Shown one piece after another: positions 1-7,172 of a stretch of 9,450 bases of DNA. The DNA is taken from NCBI GenBank assembly GCA_021792315.1, contig JAJYUX010000066.1:1-9450 (forward strand), written 5' to 3'. Numbering within the stretch: position 1 is the stretch's first letter; each line of letters begins with the position of its first letter. The DNA is from an archaeon. GTDB lineage: Archaea > Thermoproteota > Nitrososphaeria > Nitrososphaerales > CADDZS01. The notes beneath the pieces are model-generated. The model was not told the DNA's origin. It was given only the letters and a program-made list of their open reading frames with translations, and did not search any database. A program made the position numbers and the translations under genes.

Positions 1-1588
1 GCAGAGTGTCAGCCTCTTCCTTCATATCCTCGTACAATTCGGAAACGCGATTCTTGTCAATCGAGTCAACTTTCGACATGTACGTCCTTACCAAGTCGAA
101 TTTCATGTCCGCGACGAGTAAGCCCAACGCCGAGGTAACTCCGGCAGCAAGCGGCACTACGACTCTGTGTATCTTCAGCTGCCTAGCAAGCCTAGTTGAA
201 TGAACTGGACCGGCTCCACCAAATGCTATCATTGTGAGTGATGCAGGATCCTGCCCGCGCTCTACGGAGACTATTCGCATCGCCCTCGCCATGTTGCTGT
301 TTACTACATCGCATATTCCAGAAGCCGCTTGTTCTATGCTGACTCCGAGCTTTGAAGCGATCTTTTCTTCCAAGATTTTCTGAGATTTTTCTTTGTTAAG
401 CGAAATTTCTCCGCCCAAAAAGTACTCGGGGTTCAGATATCCAAGGATCAAGTCGGCATCCGTAACTGTTGGATCTTCTCCGCCCTTCGGATAGCAGGCG
501 GGACCTGGATCTGCTCCAGCACTCTTCGGACCAACTTTAAGCAGACCGTAATCAATGTGTGCAATGCTTCCACCACCCGCTCCAATCTCCAAGAGGTCAA
601 CAGTGGGTATCATAACTGGGTAACCGCTCCCCTTCAGATACATGTATCCAGCAACTTCGAAATCCATTGTTACGCGTGGCTCTCCTCCTACAATTAGACA
701 GCACTTCGCCGTAGTGCCACCCATATCAAAAGAGAGCATGTTCGATGCACCAGTGAGCTTGCCAAGATAGGCTGCAGCTAGAGCACCAGCCGCTGGACCA
801 GATTCAATAATCTTCACTGGAAATCGTGAAGCAGAGTCGACTGTTGACAATCCACCTGATGATTGCATGATGAAAAGTCTGCCACCGAAACCACGTTCTC
901 CGAGTGTGCTTTCTATTACGTGCATGTACTTCCTTGTCTTGGGCTGGGCGTAAGCATTGATCACCGTTGTAGATGTGCGTTCGTATTCTCGCCACTCTGG
1001 CAATACTTCAGAGGAGATCGAGACACCTAATTCTGGAAGCTCCTTTGAAAGCGTCTGTTTTACTTTCTTTTCATGTTCGGGGTTTGCGTATGAATGAATG
1101 AACGAAACTGCAACAGATTCTACGTGCAGTTTGGAAAGTCTGCGTGCAATACGCACAATTTCATTTTTCTCGACTTTTTTCTCTATACGACCATTGTATA
1201 GCGATCTTTCGTCAACCTCCACTCTTAGATATCGAGGAACAAGAGGCGGAAGTTTCTCTTCAAATATGTCGTATACCGTGATGCGCTTCTCTCGACCTAT
1301 CTCCAGAACATCCTTGAAGCCCTTCGTTGTTAGGAGAGCAGTCACGGCTCCACTCTTCTCGATAACAGTATTTGTGACAAGGGTGGTGGAATGCACAGCA
1401 AGACTGAGATCGTTTCCAGAAATCTTCAATTGACTGAGCAGTGATTCGAGACCGTTGACTACCCCTAGAGACGGATCTTTCGGCGTGGTAGGACATTTCA
1501 CAACGGTAGCCTTGCCACTTGATTCGTCGATTGCAATCAAGTCGGTAAAAGTTCCCCCTATGTCGAATCCAAGTCTGTAGAAGGTCAA
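1..1588 (-). CDS. hyuA: Hydantoinase A / 5-oxoprolinase-type ATPase subunit (partial, C-terminus beyond left edge)
   Basis: Members of this family use ATP to open or carboxylate cyclic amides and ketones (N-methylhydantoin, 5-oxoproline, acetone, acetophenone), usually with a HyuB-type partner in the cytoplasm. About 529 residues are present of a usual 650-700. The reading frame is open from the left edge to a stop upstream of the start. The N-terminus carries the actin-like phosphate-binding motif DIGGTFTD (residues 9-16). The second ATPase-like motif DMGGTTAK starts near residue 288, EIGAGGGS near 334, and a GGAGP motif lies further on. No ATG precedes the DIGGTFTD motif, and the frame is closed upstream by TAA, so TTG at 1588-1586 (reading MTFYRLGFDIGG) is the likely start. 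No ribosome site is visible; a TATA-like box lies 38 bases upstream. It is divergent from the amidohydrolase gene. A HyuB partner, if present, would lie beyond the left edge. The family is certain; the substrate is not. Confidence 0.93.
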   Translation of the reverse strand, partial: MTFYRLGFDIGGTFTDLIAIDESSGKATVVKCPTTPKDPSLGVVNGLESLLSQLKISGNDLSLAVHSTTLVTNTVIEKSGAVTALLTTKGFKDVLEIGREKRITVYDIFEEKLPPLVPRYLRVEVDERSLYNGRIEKKVEKNEIVRIARRLSKLHVESVAVSFIHSYANPEHEKKVKQTLSKELPELGVSISSEVLPEWREYERTSTTVINAYAQPKTRKYMHVIESTLGERGFGGRLFIMQSSGGLSTVDSASRFPVKIIESGPAAGALAAAYLGKLTGASNMLSFDMGGTTAKCCLIVGGEPRVTMDFEVAGYMYLKGSGYPVMIPTVDLLEIGAGGGSIAHIDYGLLKVGPKSAGADPGPACYPKGGEDPTVTDADLILGYLNPEYFLGGEISLNKEKSQKILEEKIASKLGVSIEQAASGICDVVNSNMARAMRIVSVERGQDPASLTMIAFGGAGPVHSTRLARQLKIHRVVVPLAAGVTSALGLLVADMKFDLVRTYMSKVDSIDKNRVSELYEDMKEEADTL

Positions 1589-1621
1589 AATCGCAAGTCT
1601 GCGACTTTCGTTCCCTTGAAG

Positions 1622-1630
1622 AATATTAAA
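1622..1630 (-). promoter_or_regulatory. TATA-like box for the hydantoinase A gene
   Basis: On the minus strand this reads TTTAATATT, centred about 38 bases before the TTG start at 1588. An archaeal transcript starting about 26 bases downstream would carry a leader of roughly a dozen bases. A small dyad (TCGCA, 4-base gap, TGCGA) at 1591-1604 overlaps the predicted start of transcription. Confidence 0.5.
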
Positions 1631-1738
1631 CCATTCTGAGGTCGTGGTTACTTCTTCTGATTATCGCCCAGCTTGAATGACTCGCTTTAGAAAGTTCAAT
1701 ATCCCGATCGATTTCTGTATTCGCTGTGGAATTGGTAG

Positions 1739-2539
1739 TTGGAAATAATTGATTGCCACGTGCACATCTGCCCAGACAATCTCGCTGAGCGCAACAAGGA
1801 AATCATACAAAGATTTTCTGGAATAACTCCAGCCTACGACGGAAGTGTTGGAAACCTCTTTTCCATGATGCAGAAAAACAAAATCTCGAAAGCCATTGTC
1901 AACAACACAGTGCTCAAAACAGAACTAATGTCAAAGGCAAATGATTTCACAGCGCAAATGGTTTCAAAACACTCAGAGCTAATAGGGATGGCCTGGATAA
2001 TCCCAGGCTCATCTGAGTCCATCGAAGAGATCGAGAGGTCCAAGAATCTTGGATTCAAAGGAGTAAAAATGCACAATTCTCACTTCAAGATCATGCCTTC
2101 TGACTCCCACAATGACAAGATCTATGAAAAAATCGTTGAACACTCCTTGCCCGTGCTATTTCACTGCGGCTTCAATCCATACACCGGGTCAGGAGAGAAG
2201 CAGTATGCTGTACCGAGAAACTTCCTTGATGTTATCAAGTCTTACCCAGAGATGAAAATAATCTTGGGCCATTTGGCTGGATATCAGGATGATCCCTCTG
2301 GTGCAATCGAGGTCGTGAGTGCTTCTGACAACGTGTTTGCTGACATCGCACTCGATCCAGGCAGACCCATGAATCTCGATCAAATCATCACAGAGTTCGG
2401 CTCAAGTAAGCTGATATTCGGCTCTGACTACCCGATTCATGAGGCAAGTGAAATCCTACGTAAAGTCAACGAGCTTGATACTGAGGACTCCGCTAGGATA
2501 CTCGCATTGAATTCGAAATCCGTCTTTGCCATCTCATAG
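1739..2539 (+). CDS. Amidohydrolase_2 family metal-dependent hydrolase (TIM barrel)
   Basis: This is a cytoplasmic TIM-barrel hydrolase or decarboxylase of the amidohydrolase superfamily, nearest to the branch with 2-pyrone-4,6-dicarboxylate lactonase, ACMSD and gamma-resorcylate decarboxylase. Metal-ligand positions are all visible: DCHVH at residues 5-9 (H7, H9), a histidine at the end of a barrel strand in LFHCG (H142), a second in ILGHLAG (H178), and the terminal aspartate in FGSDYP (D230). The segment GFKGVKMH (105-112) is also typical. At 266 residues it is slightly short for the family but complete. A TAG stop lies directly before the TTG at 1739, and the DCHVH motif follows within five codons, so TTG is the only start that keeps the active site. 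The CoA-transferase gene follows 61 bases downstream on the same strand, suggesting a shared transcript. The actual substrate cannot be read from the sequence. Confidence 0.92.
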   Translation: MEIIDCHVHICPDNLAERNKEIIQRFSGITPAYDGSVGNLFSMMQKNKISKAIVNNTVLKTELMSKANDFTAQMVSKHSELIGMAWIIPGSSESIEEIERSKNLGFKGVKMHNSHFKIMPSDSHNDKIYEKIVEHSLPVLFHCGFNPYTGSGEKQYAVPRNFLDVIKSYPEMKIILGHLAGYQDDPSGAIEVVSASDNVFADIALDPGRPMNLDQIITEFGSSKLIFGSDYPIHEASEILRKVNELDTEDSARILALNSKSVFAIS

Positions 2540-2600
2540 AGAATCGTTTTATTGCCACTTACTCGAACACCTCAAAGGCTGATCTCTTCTGCGCAAATCA

Positions 2601-3770
2601 TTGCCCCTTTCAGGCTACGTAGTTATAGACCTCACACATCAGGTCGCTGGTCCTTTTTGCACGATGCTTCTTGCGGATCTCGGTGCAGAAGTTATCAAAA
2701 TAGAAAGGCCTCCAAATGGAGACACAGCACGGGACTGGACTTACTTTGGACCTTCGATATTCCTTGCTCTGAATCGCAACAAGAAAAGTGTTGCATTGAA
2801 TCTAGCAACCAAAACAGGAAAAGAGGCTCTCAGACGCCTGATGAAGAAAGCAGACATCGTAGTGGAGAATATGGCACCAGGAGTGGCTGAAAAGCTTGGA
2901 GCAGGTTACAGGGACGCGAAGCGACTGAATAAAGACGTTGTCTACTGCTCAATTTCCGGTTACGGAAAATCAAACCAGTACTCTAATCTGCCAGCTTGGG
3001 ACCCTGTGATACAGGCTCTCTCGGGCCTCATGAGCGTGACCGGTGAAAAGAGCGGAGAACCTGTGAGGATCGGTGTCTCTGTGGTTGACATGGGGGCAGG
3101 TCTGTTCGCTTCATTAGGAATCCTTTCGACTCTTCTTGCAGGACAAAGAAATGGAAAGCGCTCAAAGGGAGCTTTTCTAGACATCTCTCTATTTGATTCC
3201 GCAACGGTGTGGATGGCCTTCTGGGTTGTTTACTACTCCATTTTTCAGAAAATTCCAGAAAAGAACGGAAGCGCGTGGCCGGCGTTTTGTCCGTATCAAG
3301 CGTTCAAGGCAAAAGACGGATTCGTGTTCATTGGAGCATCAAATGAAGAGTATTGGCAGAAGCTGTGCCGTGCTCTTGGAGTCGGAAACCTCCTAGAGGA
3401 TGAGAGGTTCTCGACAAATCAGCTCAGATTGGAGCATTCCGATGAACTTGTAAGAATACTCGAAGAAACAACAAGAAAACTCAACCGCAGTCAGATAGTC
3501 TCTTCTTTGAGGGCCGAGAAAGTTCCCTGTTCTCCAGTCAACGATGTATCTGATCTCATCGAAGATGCAGGCCTAAAAGAACGAGGAATGATAGAGAAAA
3601 CCATGTGGAACATGTCCAGATTCCTTTCGATCGCAAACCCATTGAAACCATCAAAAGTTGGAGTTACAAGGACAAAATCTCCACCAAAGCTGGGCCAAGA
3701 TTCACTCCAAGTATTACGCTGGCTGGGCTACACAAGGTCAGAATCTGCAAAGCTGTTATCAGAGAATTAA
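2601..3770 (+). CDS. Family III CoA-transferase (CaiB/BaiF type)
   Basis: Enzymes of this family move coenzyme A between carboxylic acids as interlocked dimers (formyl-CoA:oxalate, carnitine and similar CoA-transferases). The 389-residue length fits. The N-terminus shows the hallmark segments VIDLTHQVAGPFCTMLLADL (8-27) and GAEVIKIERP (28-37), then NRNKKSVALNL (58-68) and VENMAPG (88-94). The probable catalytic aspartate is D163 in SVVDMGAG, aligned by its setting with Asp169 of formyl-CoA transferase. An in-frame TGA at 2580-2582 closes the frame upstream, leaving TTG at 2601 as the only start that keeps the first conserved strand. No ribosome site is visible. It probably shares a transcript with the amidohydrolase 61 bases upstream, so it may activate that enzyme's product, but this is inference. 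Its TAA ends two bases from the stop of the opposing oxidoreductase gene. Confidence 0.94.
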   Translation: MPLSGYVVIDLTHQVAGPFCTMLLADLGAEVIKIERPPNGDTARDWTYFGPSIFLALNRNKKSVALNLATKTGKEALRRLMKKADIVVENMAPGVAEKLGAGYRDAKRLNKDVVYCSISGYGKSNQYSNLPAWDPVIQALSGLMSVTGEKSGEPVRIGVSVVDMGAGLFASLGILSTLLAGQRNGKRSKGAFLDISLFDSATVWMAFWVVYYSIFQKIPEKNGSAWPAFCPYQAFKAKDGFVFIGASNEEYWQKLCRALGVGNLLEDERFSTNQLRLEHSDELVRILEETTRKLNRSQIVSSLRAEKVPCSPVNDVSDLIEDAGLKERGMIEKTMWNMSRFLSIANPLKPSKVGVTRTKSPPKLGQDSLQVLRWLGYTRSESAKLLSEN

Positions 3771-3772
3771 CT

Positions 3773-4780
3773 CTACTTAAACTCCGGCACGACGCTTTCA
3801 CAATACATCCTCAAGAAATTTCTCCATTCATCCTCTTCGCCGGTGTGCCTAGCTATGAAGATGTCAACTCCAACGCGAGCCTTGTCTTTCAGCCTCTTCA
3901 CGCAATCTTCAGGAGTTCCAGCAATAGTGAACTTTTCGACCATCTCATCGGTGATGAATTTGCTTCGAATTGATGCAGAGCTCCAGTTGTCCGTATGAAT
4001 GTGATCGTGTTCGACATATTTAGATTCCACATCGATTCTTTCGAGGTCTTTGGTTTCGACGTTGTTCTCTTGAAACAGGTGGCGCGCGTTCTTCCAATAC
4101 CAGACTACGTAAGGCCTTGCCGCTTCGATTGCCGCATGCCTGTCTTCTGACAGACTTATGAACGAAAGATCTGCGATGCGAAACTCGCGTACCGTGCTGC
4201 GCTTTTCAAGTCCTCTCTTTACGTTCGAAACAGCTTTTTCCATTGCAGCATCTCCAGTTCCGACATTGATGATTGCGCCATCGCCCACGCGCCCTGCGAG
4301 CTCAAGCATTCGTGGACCTGTTGCTGAAACGTAAATTGGAACATTACGCTTCGACCAGCGCATCGACACTCTTTCGCCGTTTTGAAATTCTAACTCTTCA
4401 CCACTGCAGATTCTGCGTATGTTTGATACCGAATTCTCAAGTTGCGACACGGTAGCCGGAGAACGACCAATCCGTCGCACCGAGCTATCACCAGGCCCGA
4501 TACCTAGAACCGCTCTCCCATTTGATATTTCATCAAGCGTGCTTACTGCGCATGCGGTCGTTGTAATGTCTCGTGTTATTGGATTGGTCACAGCTGTTCC
4601 AAGTTTCATTCTTTTGGTTCCTATAGCACAGATGGCCAGACATTCATAGACATCTCTGTGAATCATCTGGGAATCCGCAAGCCAGAGCGAATCAACTCCG
4701 TGTAATTCTGCATATTCCGCAGCTTCCGCATATCTAGATACAGATGAATAATACCCACCTAGACTTAATGCAAGATGCAA
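3773..4780 (-). CDS. LLM-class F420-dependent oxidoreductase (Mer-like, luciferase fold)
   Basis: This is a TIM-barrel flavin/F420 oxidoreductase of the bacterial luciferase-like group, close in pattern to archaeal methylene-tetrahydromethanopterin reductase (Mer) and its many paralogues. Characteristic segments are GVDSLWLAD (28-36), MKLGTAVTNP with the following TRD (58-71), LDEISNGRAVLGIGPGDS (82-99), and later VPIYVSATGPRMLELAGRVG followed by DGAII. The length of 335 residues is normal. The first ATG is codon 39, inside the barrel, so TTG at 4780 is the likely start; a TATA-like box is centred 33 bases before it. It converges on the CoA-transferase gene with two bases between the stops. 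It is probably a hydride-transfer step in the same catabolic block. Use of F420 rather than FMN is inferred from family resemblance, and a true Mer role in C1 metabolism is less likely given the neighbours. Confidence 0.9.
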   Translation of the reverse strand: MHLALSLGGYYSSVSRYAEAAEYAELHGVDSLWLADSQMIHRDVYECLAICAIGTKRMKLGTAVTNPITRDITTTACAVSTLDEISNGRAVLGIGPGDSSVRRIGRSPATVSQLENSVSNIRRICSGEELEFQNGERVSMRWSKRNVPIYVSATGPRMLELAGRVGDGAIINVGTGDAAMEKAVSNVKRGLEKRSTVREFRIADLSFISLSEDRHAAIEAARPYVVWYWKNARHLFQENNVETKDLERIDVESKYVEHDHIHTDNWSSASIRSKFITDEMVEKFTIAGTPEDCVKRLKDKARVGVDIFIARHTGEEDEWRNFLRMYCESVVPEFK

Positions 4781-4810
4781 TTTTGACAGAACCTTGATGC
4801 AACTATCGAG

Positions 4811-4816
4811 TTATAA
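4811..4816 (-). promoter_or_regulatory. TATA-like box for the F420-type oxidoreductase gene
   Basis: The box reads TTATAA, centred about 33 bases before the TTG start at 4780. This spacing predicts a leaderless or very short-leader transcript. A 12-bp palindrome sits 16 bases further upstream. Confidence 0.55.
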
Positions 4817-4832
4817 GAACTTGGAAGAGATA

Positions 4833-4844
4833 TCCCAATTGGGA
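4833..4844. repeat. 12-bp perfect palindrome between parB and the oxidoreductase gene
   Basis: The sequence TCCCAATTGGGA is fully self-complementary. It begins 5 bases beyond the ParB stop codon and lies just upstream of the oxidoreductase TATA box. It could be an operator for the oxidoreductase gene or the stem of a ParB transcript terminator. No clear T-run follows it. Confidence 0.5.
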
Positions 4845-4849
4845 GACAA

Positions 4850-5827
4850 TCAGAGCTCGTTAGTTGTGCGACGGACGTCTCTTAAGCGCAGCATCCTTGC
4901 CTTGATTACTTGATCTAGACTGGCGTGCAGGTGGAGTCTCTCCCGCATCAAAAGATCCCGTACGTCTTGATAGTTAGTCTTCTCGATTAACATATCAATT
5001 CCTGCGAGCGAAGTCCTAATCAAGAGAATCGTCTTATCCAGTATGGCAATTCTTTCTTTAGTTTCATAGCCTATCTTTTCGTATGTCTGCATGGAAGACG
5101 AATCCGCTTCGAATTCATAACCGGCATCGTCCGAAGTAGGCTCGAAAGCAGCGCGGATCTGCTCATCTCCGGCTCGGTTCATAGTAGTCTTTGATTTCAC
5201 TTCTCTTGCGAGTATCCGAACTTGTCGAAGAGACAGGTTCTGTTGCCGAATTTCATTGGCGAGTTGTATCTGCTTGCTCTGATCCTTCACCCAGACTAGC
5301 TCGCATGCGTGGCTCGCTTTCAGTAGGCGCCTACTTATTCGATCTTTGATCTCTTTCGGGAGGCCCAAAAGCAACATACGCTGTGACACGTACTCCTCGC
5401 TCTTTCCTATCCGCTGCGCGAGTCGAGTCACACCTCCTCTTCCAAAACTCACAACGTATAGTTTGAACGCCTCTGCTTCCTCGATAGGATTCAAGTTCTT
5501 TCTCTGGATGTTCTCTATAAGCGAAATTTCCAGCGCTTCCCTTTCATCCACCTGCATCACGATGCACTGAACAGACTTCAAGAGTAATTTTCTACATGCG
5601 AGAAGTCGCCTGTATCCGCAGACGAGTTCGTATGGTGGATCGGAGTTTGCAGATCTTCTTCGCACAATCAATGGCTGAAGTAATCCATGTTTTCTAATTG
5701 AAATAACAAGTTCCTGGAAACTATCATCATTCTCCACGTTCATTCTCAGATTGAGAAATTTCGAAGGTGCTATCTGGGAAAGGTCTAGGTATTCCACGAT
5801 GCTTAAGTTGGCAACTGAACTAAGCAA
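4850..5827 (-). CDS. ParB/Spo0J-family DNA-binding protein
   Basis: ParB proteins load on parS sites as CTP-driven clamps and work with ParA in DNA segregation; relatives serve as regulators. The N-terminal ParB domain is clear: a box I-like IAPSKFLNLR (19-28), HGLLQPLIVRR (47-57), GYRRLLACRKL (71-81) where the family usually has GERRxRA, and the well kept ENIQRKNLNPIEEAEAF (105-121). A helix-turn-helix follows at about 133-154 (VTRLAQRIGKSEEYVSQRML), then a long charged C-terminal half that may dimerise. At 325 residues the protein is of normal length. The first ATG is codon 29, after box I, so TTG at 5827 is preferred; GTG at codon 11 is an alternative. A TATA-like box supports the TTG. No ParA gene is adjacent and no bacterial-type parS was seen, so a partition role is not assured; a chromosomal regulator or an integrated-element remnant is possible. 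Confidence 0.92.
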   Translation of the reverse strand: MLSSVANLSIVEYLDLSQIAPSKFLNLRMNVENDDSFQELVISIRKHGLLQPLIVRRRSANSDPPYELVCGYRRLLACRKLLLKSVQCIVMQVDEREALEISLIENIQRKNLNPIEEAEAFKLYVVSFGRGGVTRLAQRIGKSEEYVSQRMLLLGLPKEIKDRISRRLLKASHACELVWVKDQSKQIQLANEIRQQNLSLRQVRILAREVKSKTTMNRAGDEQIRAAFEPTSDDAGYEFEADSSSMQTYEKIGYETKERIAILDKTILLIRTSLAGIDMLIEKTNYQDVRDLLMRERLHLHASLDQVIKARMLRLRDVRRTTNEL

Positions 5828-5860
5828 GTATTTGACAAAACGCTACCTGTAGCAGGATTG

Positions 5861-5867
5861 ATATAAA
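5861..5867 (-). promoter_or_regulatory. TATA-like box for the ParB-family gene
   Basis: The minus strand reads TTTATAT here, centred about 37 bases before the TTG start and within the 60-base gap after the TrmB-family stop codon. ParB can therefore be transcribed by itself, although read-through from the upstream regulator gene is also possible. Confidence 0.6.
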
Positions 5868-5887
5868 CCGCAGAGAGTAACAAGTAG

Positions 5888-6787
5888 CTACCTACGCGTT
5901 GTTAATCTTTCTTCAATGTTCCTAAGCTCTCTGAAACCCATCGTATTCCCGTATTGCCACAGATCTTCGAAGAACAGGAATATAGAAAGTGCAAACTTCG
6001 AATCGTTTGTAACAAAGAAATTGTCATCTTGGTTTGCAAGTTTCGTAAACGGTTCAATCTGCCACCTAAGAATAGCAACCGACCTGTCAGCTACGACAAA
6101 TCTTAGATGTACTGCTTTCAGGAGTCTTGTCTGCCACTGACTGGAAAGTCTCTCTACGTAGCGAGAGTTGTTTGCACCAATTTCTGTAATGAATTTGAGA
6201 ATCACACCCCTCTTCGAAGCTCGGATGTACTCTCTGTGCAGATTGGTGGTGAAGATTTGTTTTACTCCTCGCGCGGAGACAACGGTCAAAACTTCGTTCT
6301 TTGCATTTCTTATCATCTGAGTTATTTCGGTGTAATACCTCTCCGTTCCAAAACCGACTCGATAATTCGACTCGTGCGTCTCCTCTAGAAGTTTCGATCG
6401 GTTTAGCTGACTGTATTCCGATTGAAATTCTCTGAGTTTGTTCTCTAACAATACAGAAGATTTTCTGAGATCTGACAATCTTGATTCCATTTTGCCAAGG
6501 AGCTTGGTTAACGCCGCTTTCGGTTCTAACGCGATGTACGTCTTTGGTGAGCCGAGATAAATTTCGATAACCCCCAGATTTTGAAGGTCTCTGAGTTTCC
6601 GGTACACATCCACTCGATGTAAACCAAGATCTTTCGAAATGTTACGTGCAGATACAGAGCCATTAGCAAGTAGATATAGATAGACTTTGGATTGATTCAA
6701 GCTCATCCCAAAAGTGCTCAGATCCAGAGCTAGGTTGTCAAGTGCAAATCTATCCTCGGTTTCATCCTGTGAGCCTCTGATAGACAA
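5888..6787 (-). CDS. TrmB-family transcriptional regulator
   Basis: TrmB-type regulators bind promoter dyads through an N-terminal winged helix and sense sugars or other ligands through the C-terminal part. Residues 21-88 form the winged helix: FGMSLNQSKVYLYLLANG, then SARNISKDLGLHRVDVYRKL as the recognition region, then a wing with GVIEIYLGSPKTYIALEP. Residues 90-130 are strongly heptad-like (a probable dimer coiled coil). From about 140 on there is a PLD-like sensor domain, for example NAKNEVLTVVSARG and HREYIRASKRGVILKFITEI. The protein has 299 residues. The first ATG is codon 28, inside helix 1, so TTG at 6787 is the likely start, with a TATA-like box centred 31 bases upstream. It is divergent from the transporter gene, whose promoter carries an inverted repeat, so control of the transporter is plausible. 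The ligand is unknown. Confidence 0.9.
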   Translation of the reverse strand: MSIRGSQDETEDRFALDNLALDLSTFGMSLNQSKVYLYLLANGSVSARNISKDLGLHRVDVYRKLRDLQNLGVIEIYLGSPKTYIALEPKAALTKLLGKMESRLSDLRKSSVLLENKLREFQSEYSQLNRSKLLEETHESNYRVGFGTERYYTEITQMIRNAKNEVLTVVSARGVKQIFTTNLHREYIRASKRGVILKFITEIGANNSRYVERLSSQWQTRLLKAVHLRFVVADRSVAILRWQIEPFTKLANQDDNFFVTNDSKFALSIFLFFEDLWQYGNTMGFRELRNIEERLTTRR

Positions 6788-6813
6788 AACAAAACAATGA
6801 TTTGCGAACCAAG

Positions 6814-6824
6814 TATAAAATAAA
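6814..6824 (-). promoter_or_regulatory. TATA-like box for the TrmB-family gene
   Basis: The minus strand reads TTTATTTTATA, the strongest A/T box in this part of the window. It is centred about 31 bases before the TTG start at 6787, implying a leaderless or nearly leaderless transcript. Confidence 0.65.
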
Positions 6825-6829
6825 TTGTG

Positions 6830-7105
6830 TTAGTAGATCATGAGGATACAGGAGGCTGCAATCTGAGTTAACAGAAATTGTATTGCAGGCGTGGTTCGCC
6901 TCATTTTTGAAAGAAGGTGAAAGCACACCAGTAGTGTACTACATCTTTGGCCGGCCAAAGGTCCTGTCAGTAGATGAGTAGCCTGGAGGACAAAAGTTGA
7001 AAGAGTTGTCGTATCTTCCATACCACCAACACGAAGAAGGTTGTCAATACTCAGAAGTGCAAGTACGCCTGTTTTCAAGTGTTCTCCAAATCTAATTGAC
7101 TTCAT
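6830..7105 (-). CDS. Doubtful 91-codon open frame in the divergent region
   Basis: An ATG-started frame of 91 codons fills most of the 414-base gap between the TrmB-family and transporter genes. I do not recognise the product. It is rich in Leu and Thr, has four cysteines and no clear membrane segment. Two pieces, LKTGVLALLSIDNLLRVGG (10-28) and TTPAIQFLL (72-80), faintly recall the N-terminus and Walker A surroundings of KaiC/RAD55-type ATPases, but no intact P-loop is present, so this may be chance or a decayed fragment. It ends just upstream of the TrmB-family TATA box, which would suit a real gene, but a perfect 16-bp palindrome inside it suggests the DNA may serve another role. Without it, the region is a long divergent promoter. 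Confidence 0.25.
   Translation of the reverse strand: MKSIRFGEHLKTGVLALLSIDNLLRVGGMEDTTTLSTFVLQATHLLTGPLAGQRCSTLLVCFHLLSKMRRTTPAIQFLLTQIAASCILMIY
6945..6960. repeat. 16-bp perfect palindrome
   Basis: CTTTGGCCGGCCAAAG is fully self-complementary. A shorter dyad (GTAGT, two bases, ACTAC) sits just before it at 6931-6942. It lies midway in the divergent region between the regulator and transporter genes, so an operator is possible. It has no T-run after it and is not an obvious terminator. Confidence 0.6.
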
Positions 7106-7129
7106 CTGAAAGCTAGGCGCGCTAGAAAA

Positions 7130-7151
7130 AGCAGTATAGAGATATACTGCT
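7130..7151. promoter_or_regulatory. Inverted repeat, candidate operator of the transporter gene
   Basis: Two perfect 9-bp arms, AGCAGTATA (7130-7138) and TATACTGCT (7143-7151), are separated by GAGA. The dyad ends 15 bases before the transporter TATA box, a position where archaeal activators and some repressors bind. The divergent TrmB-family protein is the natural candidate to bind it. An RNA hairpin role is less likely because the site lies upstream of the predicted transcription start. Confidence 0.6.
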
Positions 7152-7166
7152 CAACGACACTGGACA

Positions 7167-7172
7167 TTTATA
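7167..7172 (+). promoter_or_regulatory. TATA-like box for the transporter gene
   Basis: TTTATA, centred about 33 bases before the ATG at 7202, matches the spacing seen at the other promoters and predicts a very short leader. No Shine-Dalgarno-like site precedes the ATG. Confidence 0.6.

Noticed and set aside
1098..1433. 111-codon plus-strand open frame
   Set aside because: It lies antisense inside hydantoinase A, whose frame is intact and shows conserved motifs on both sides.
2552..2890. 112-codon plus-strand frame overlapping the CoA-transferase start
   Set aside because: It is out of frame with the clearly conserved CoA-transferase N-terminus; its Arg/Ser-rich composition is typical of a shadow frame.
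3605..3973. 122-codon plus-strand frame across the convergent stops
   Set aside because: It is built from out-of-frame CoA-transferase and antisense oxidoreductase sequence and has no domain.
4781..5887. Bacterial-type parS site next to the ParB gene
   Set aside because: No match to the TGTTTCACGTGAAACA pattern or a clear relative was seen here; the only dyad is TCCCAATTGGGA.
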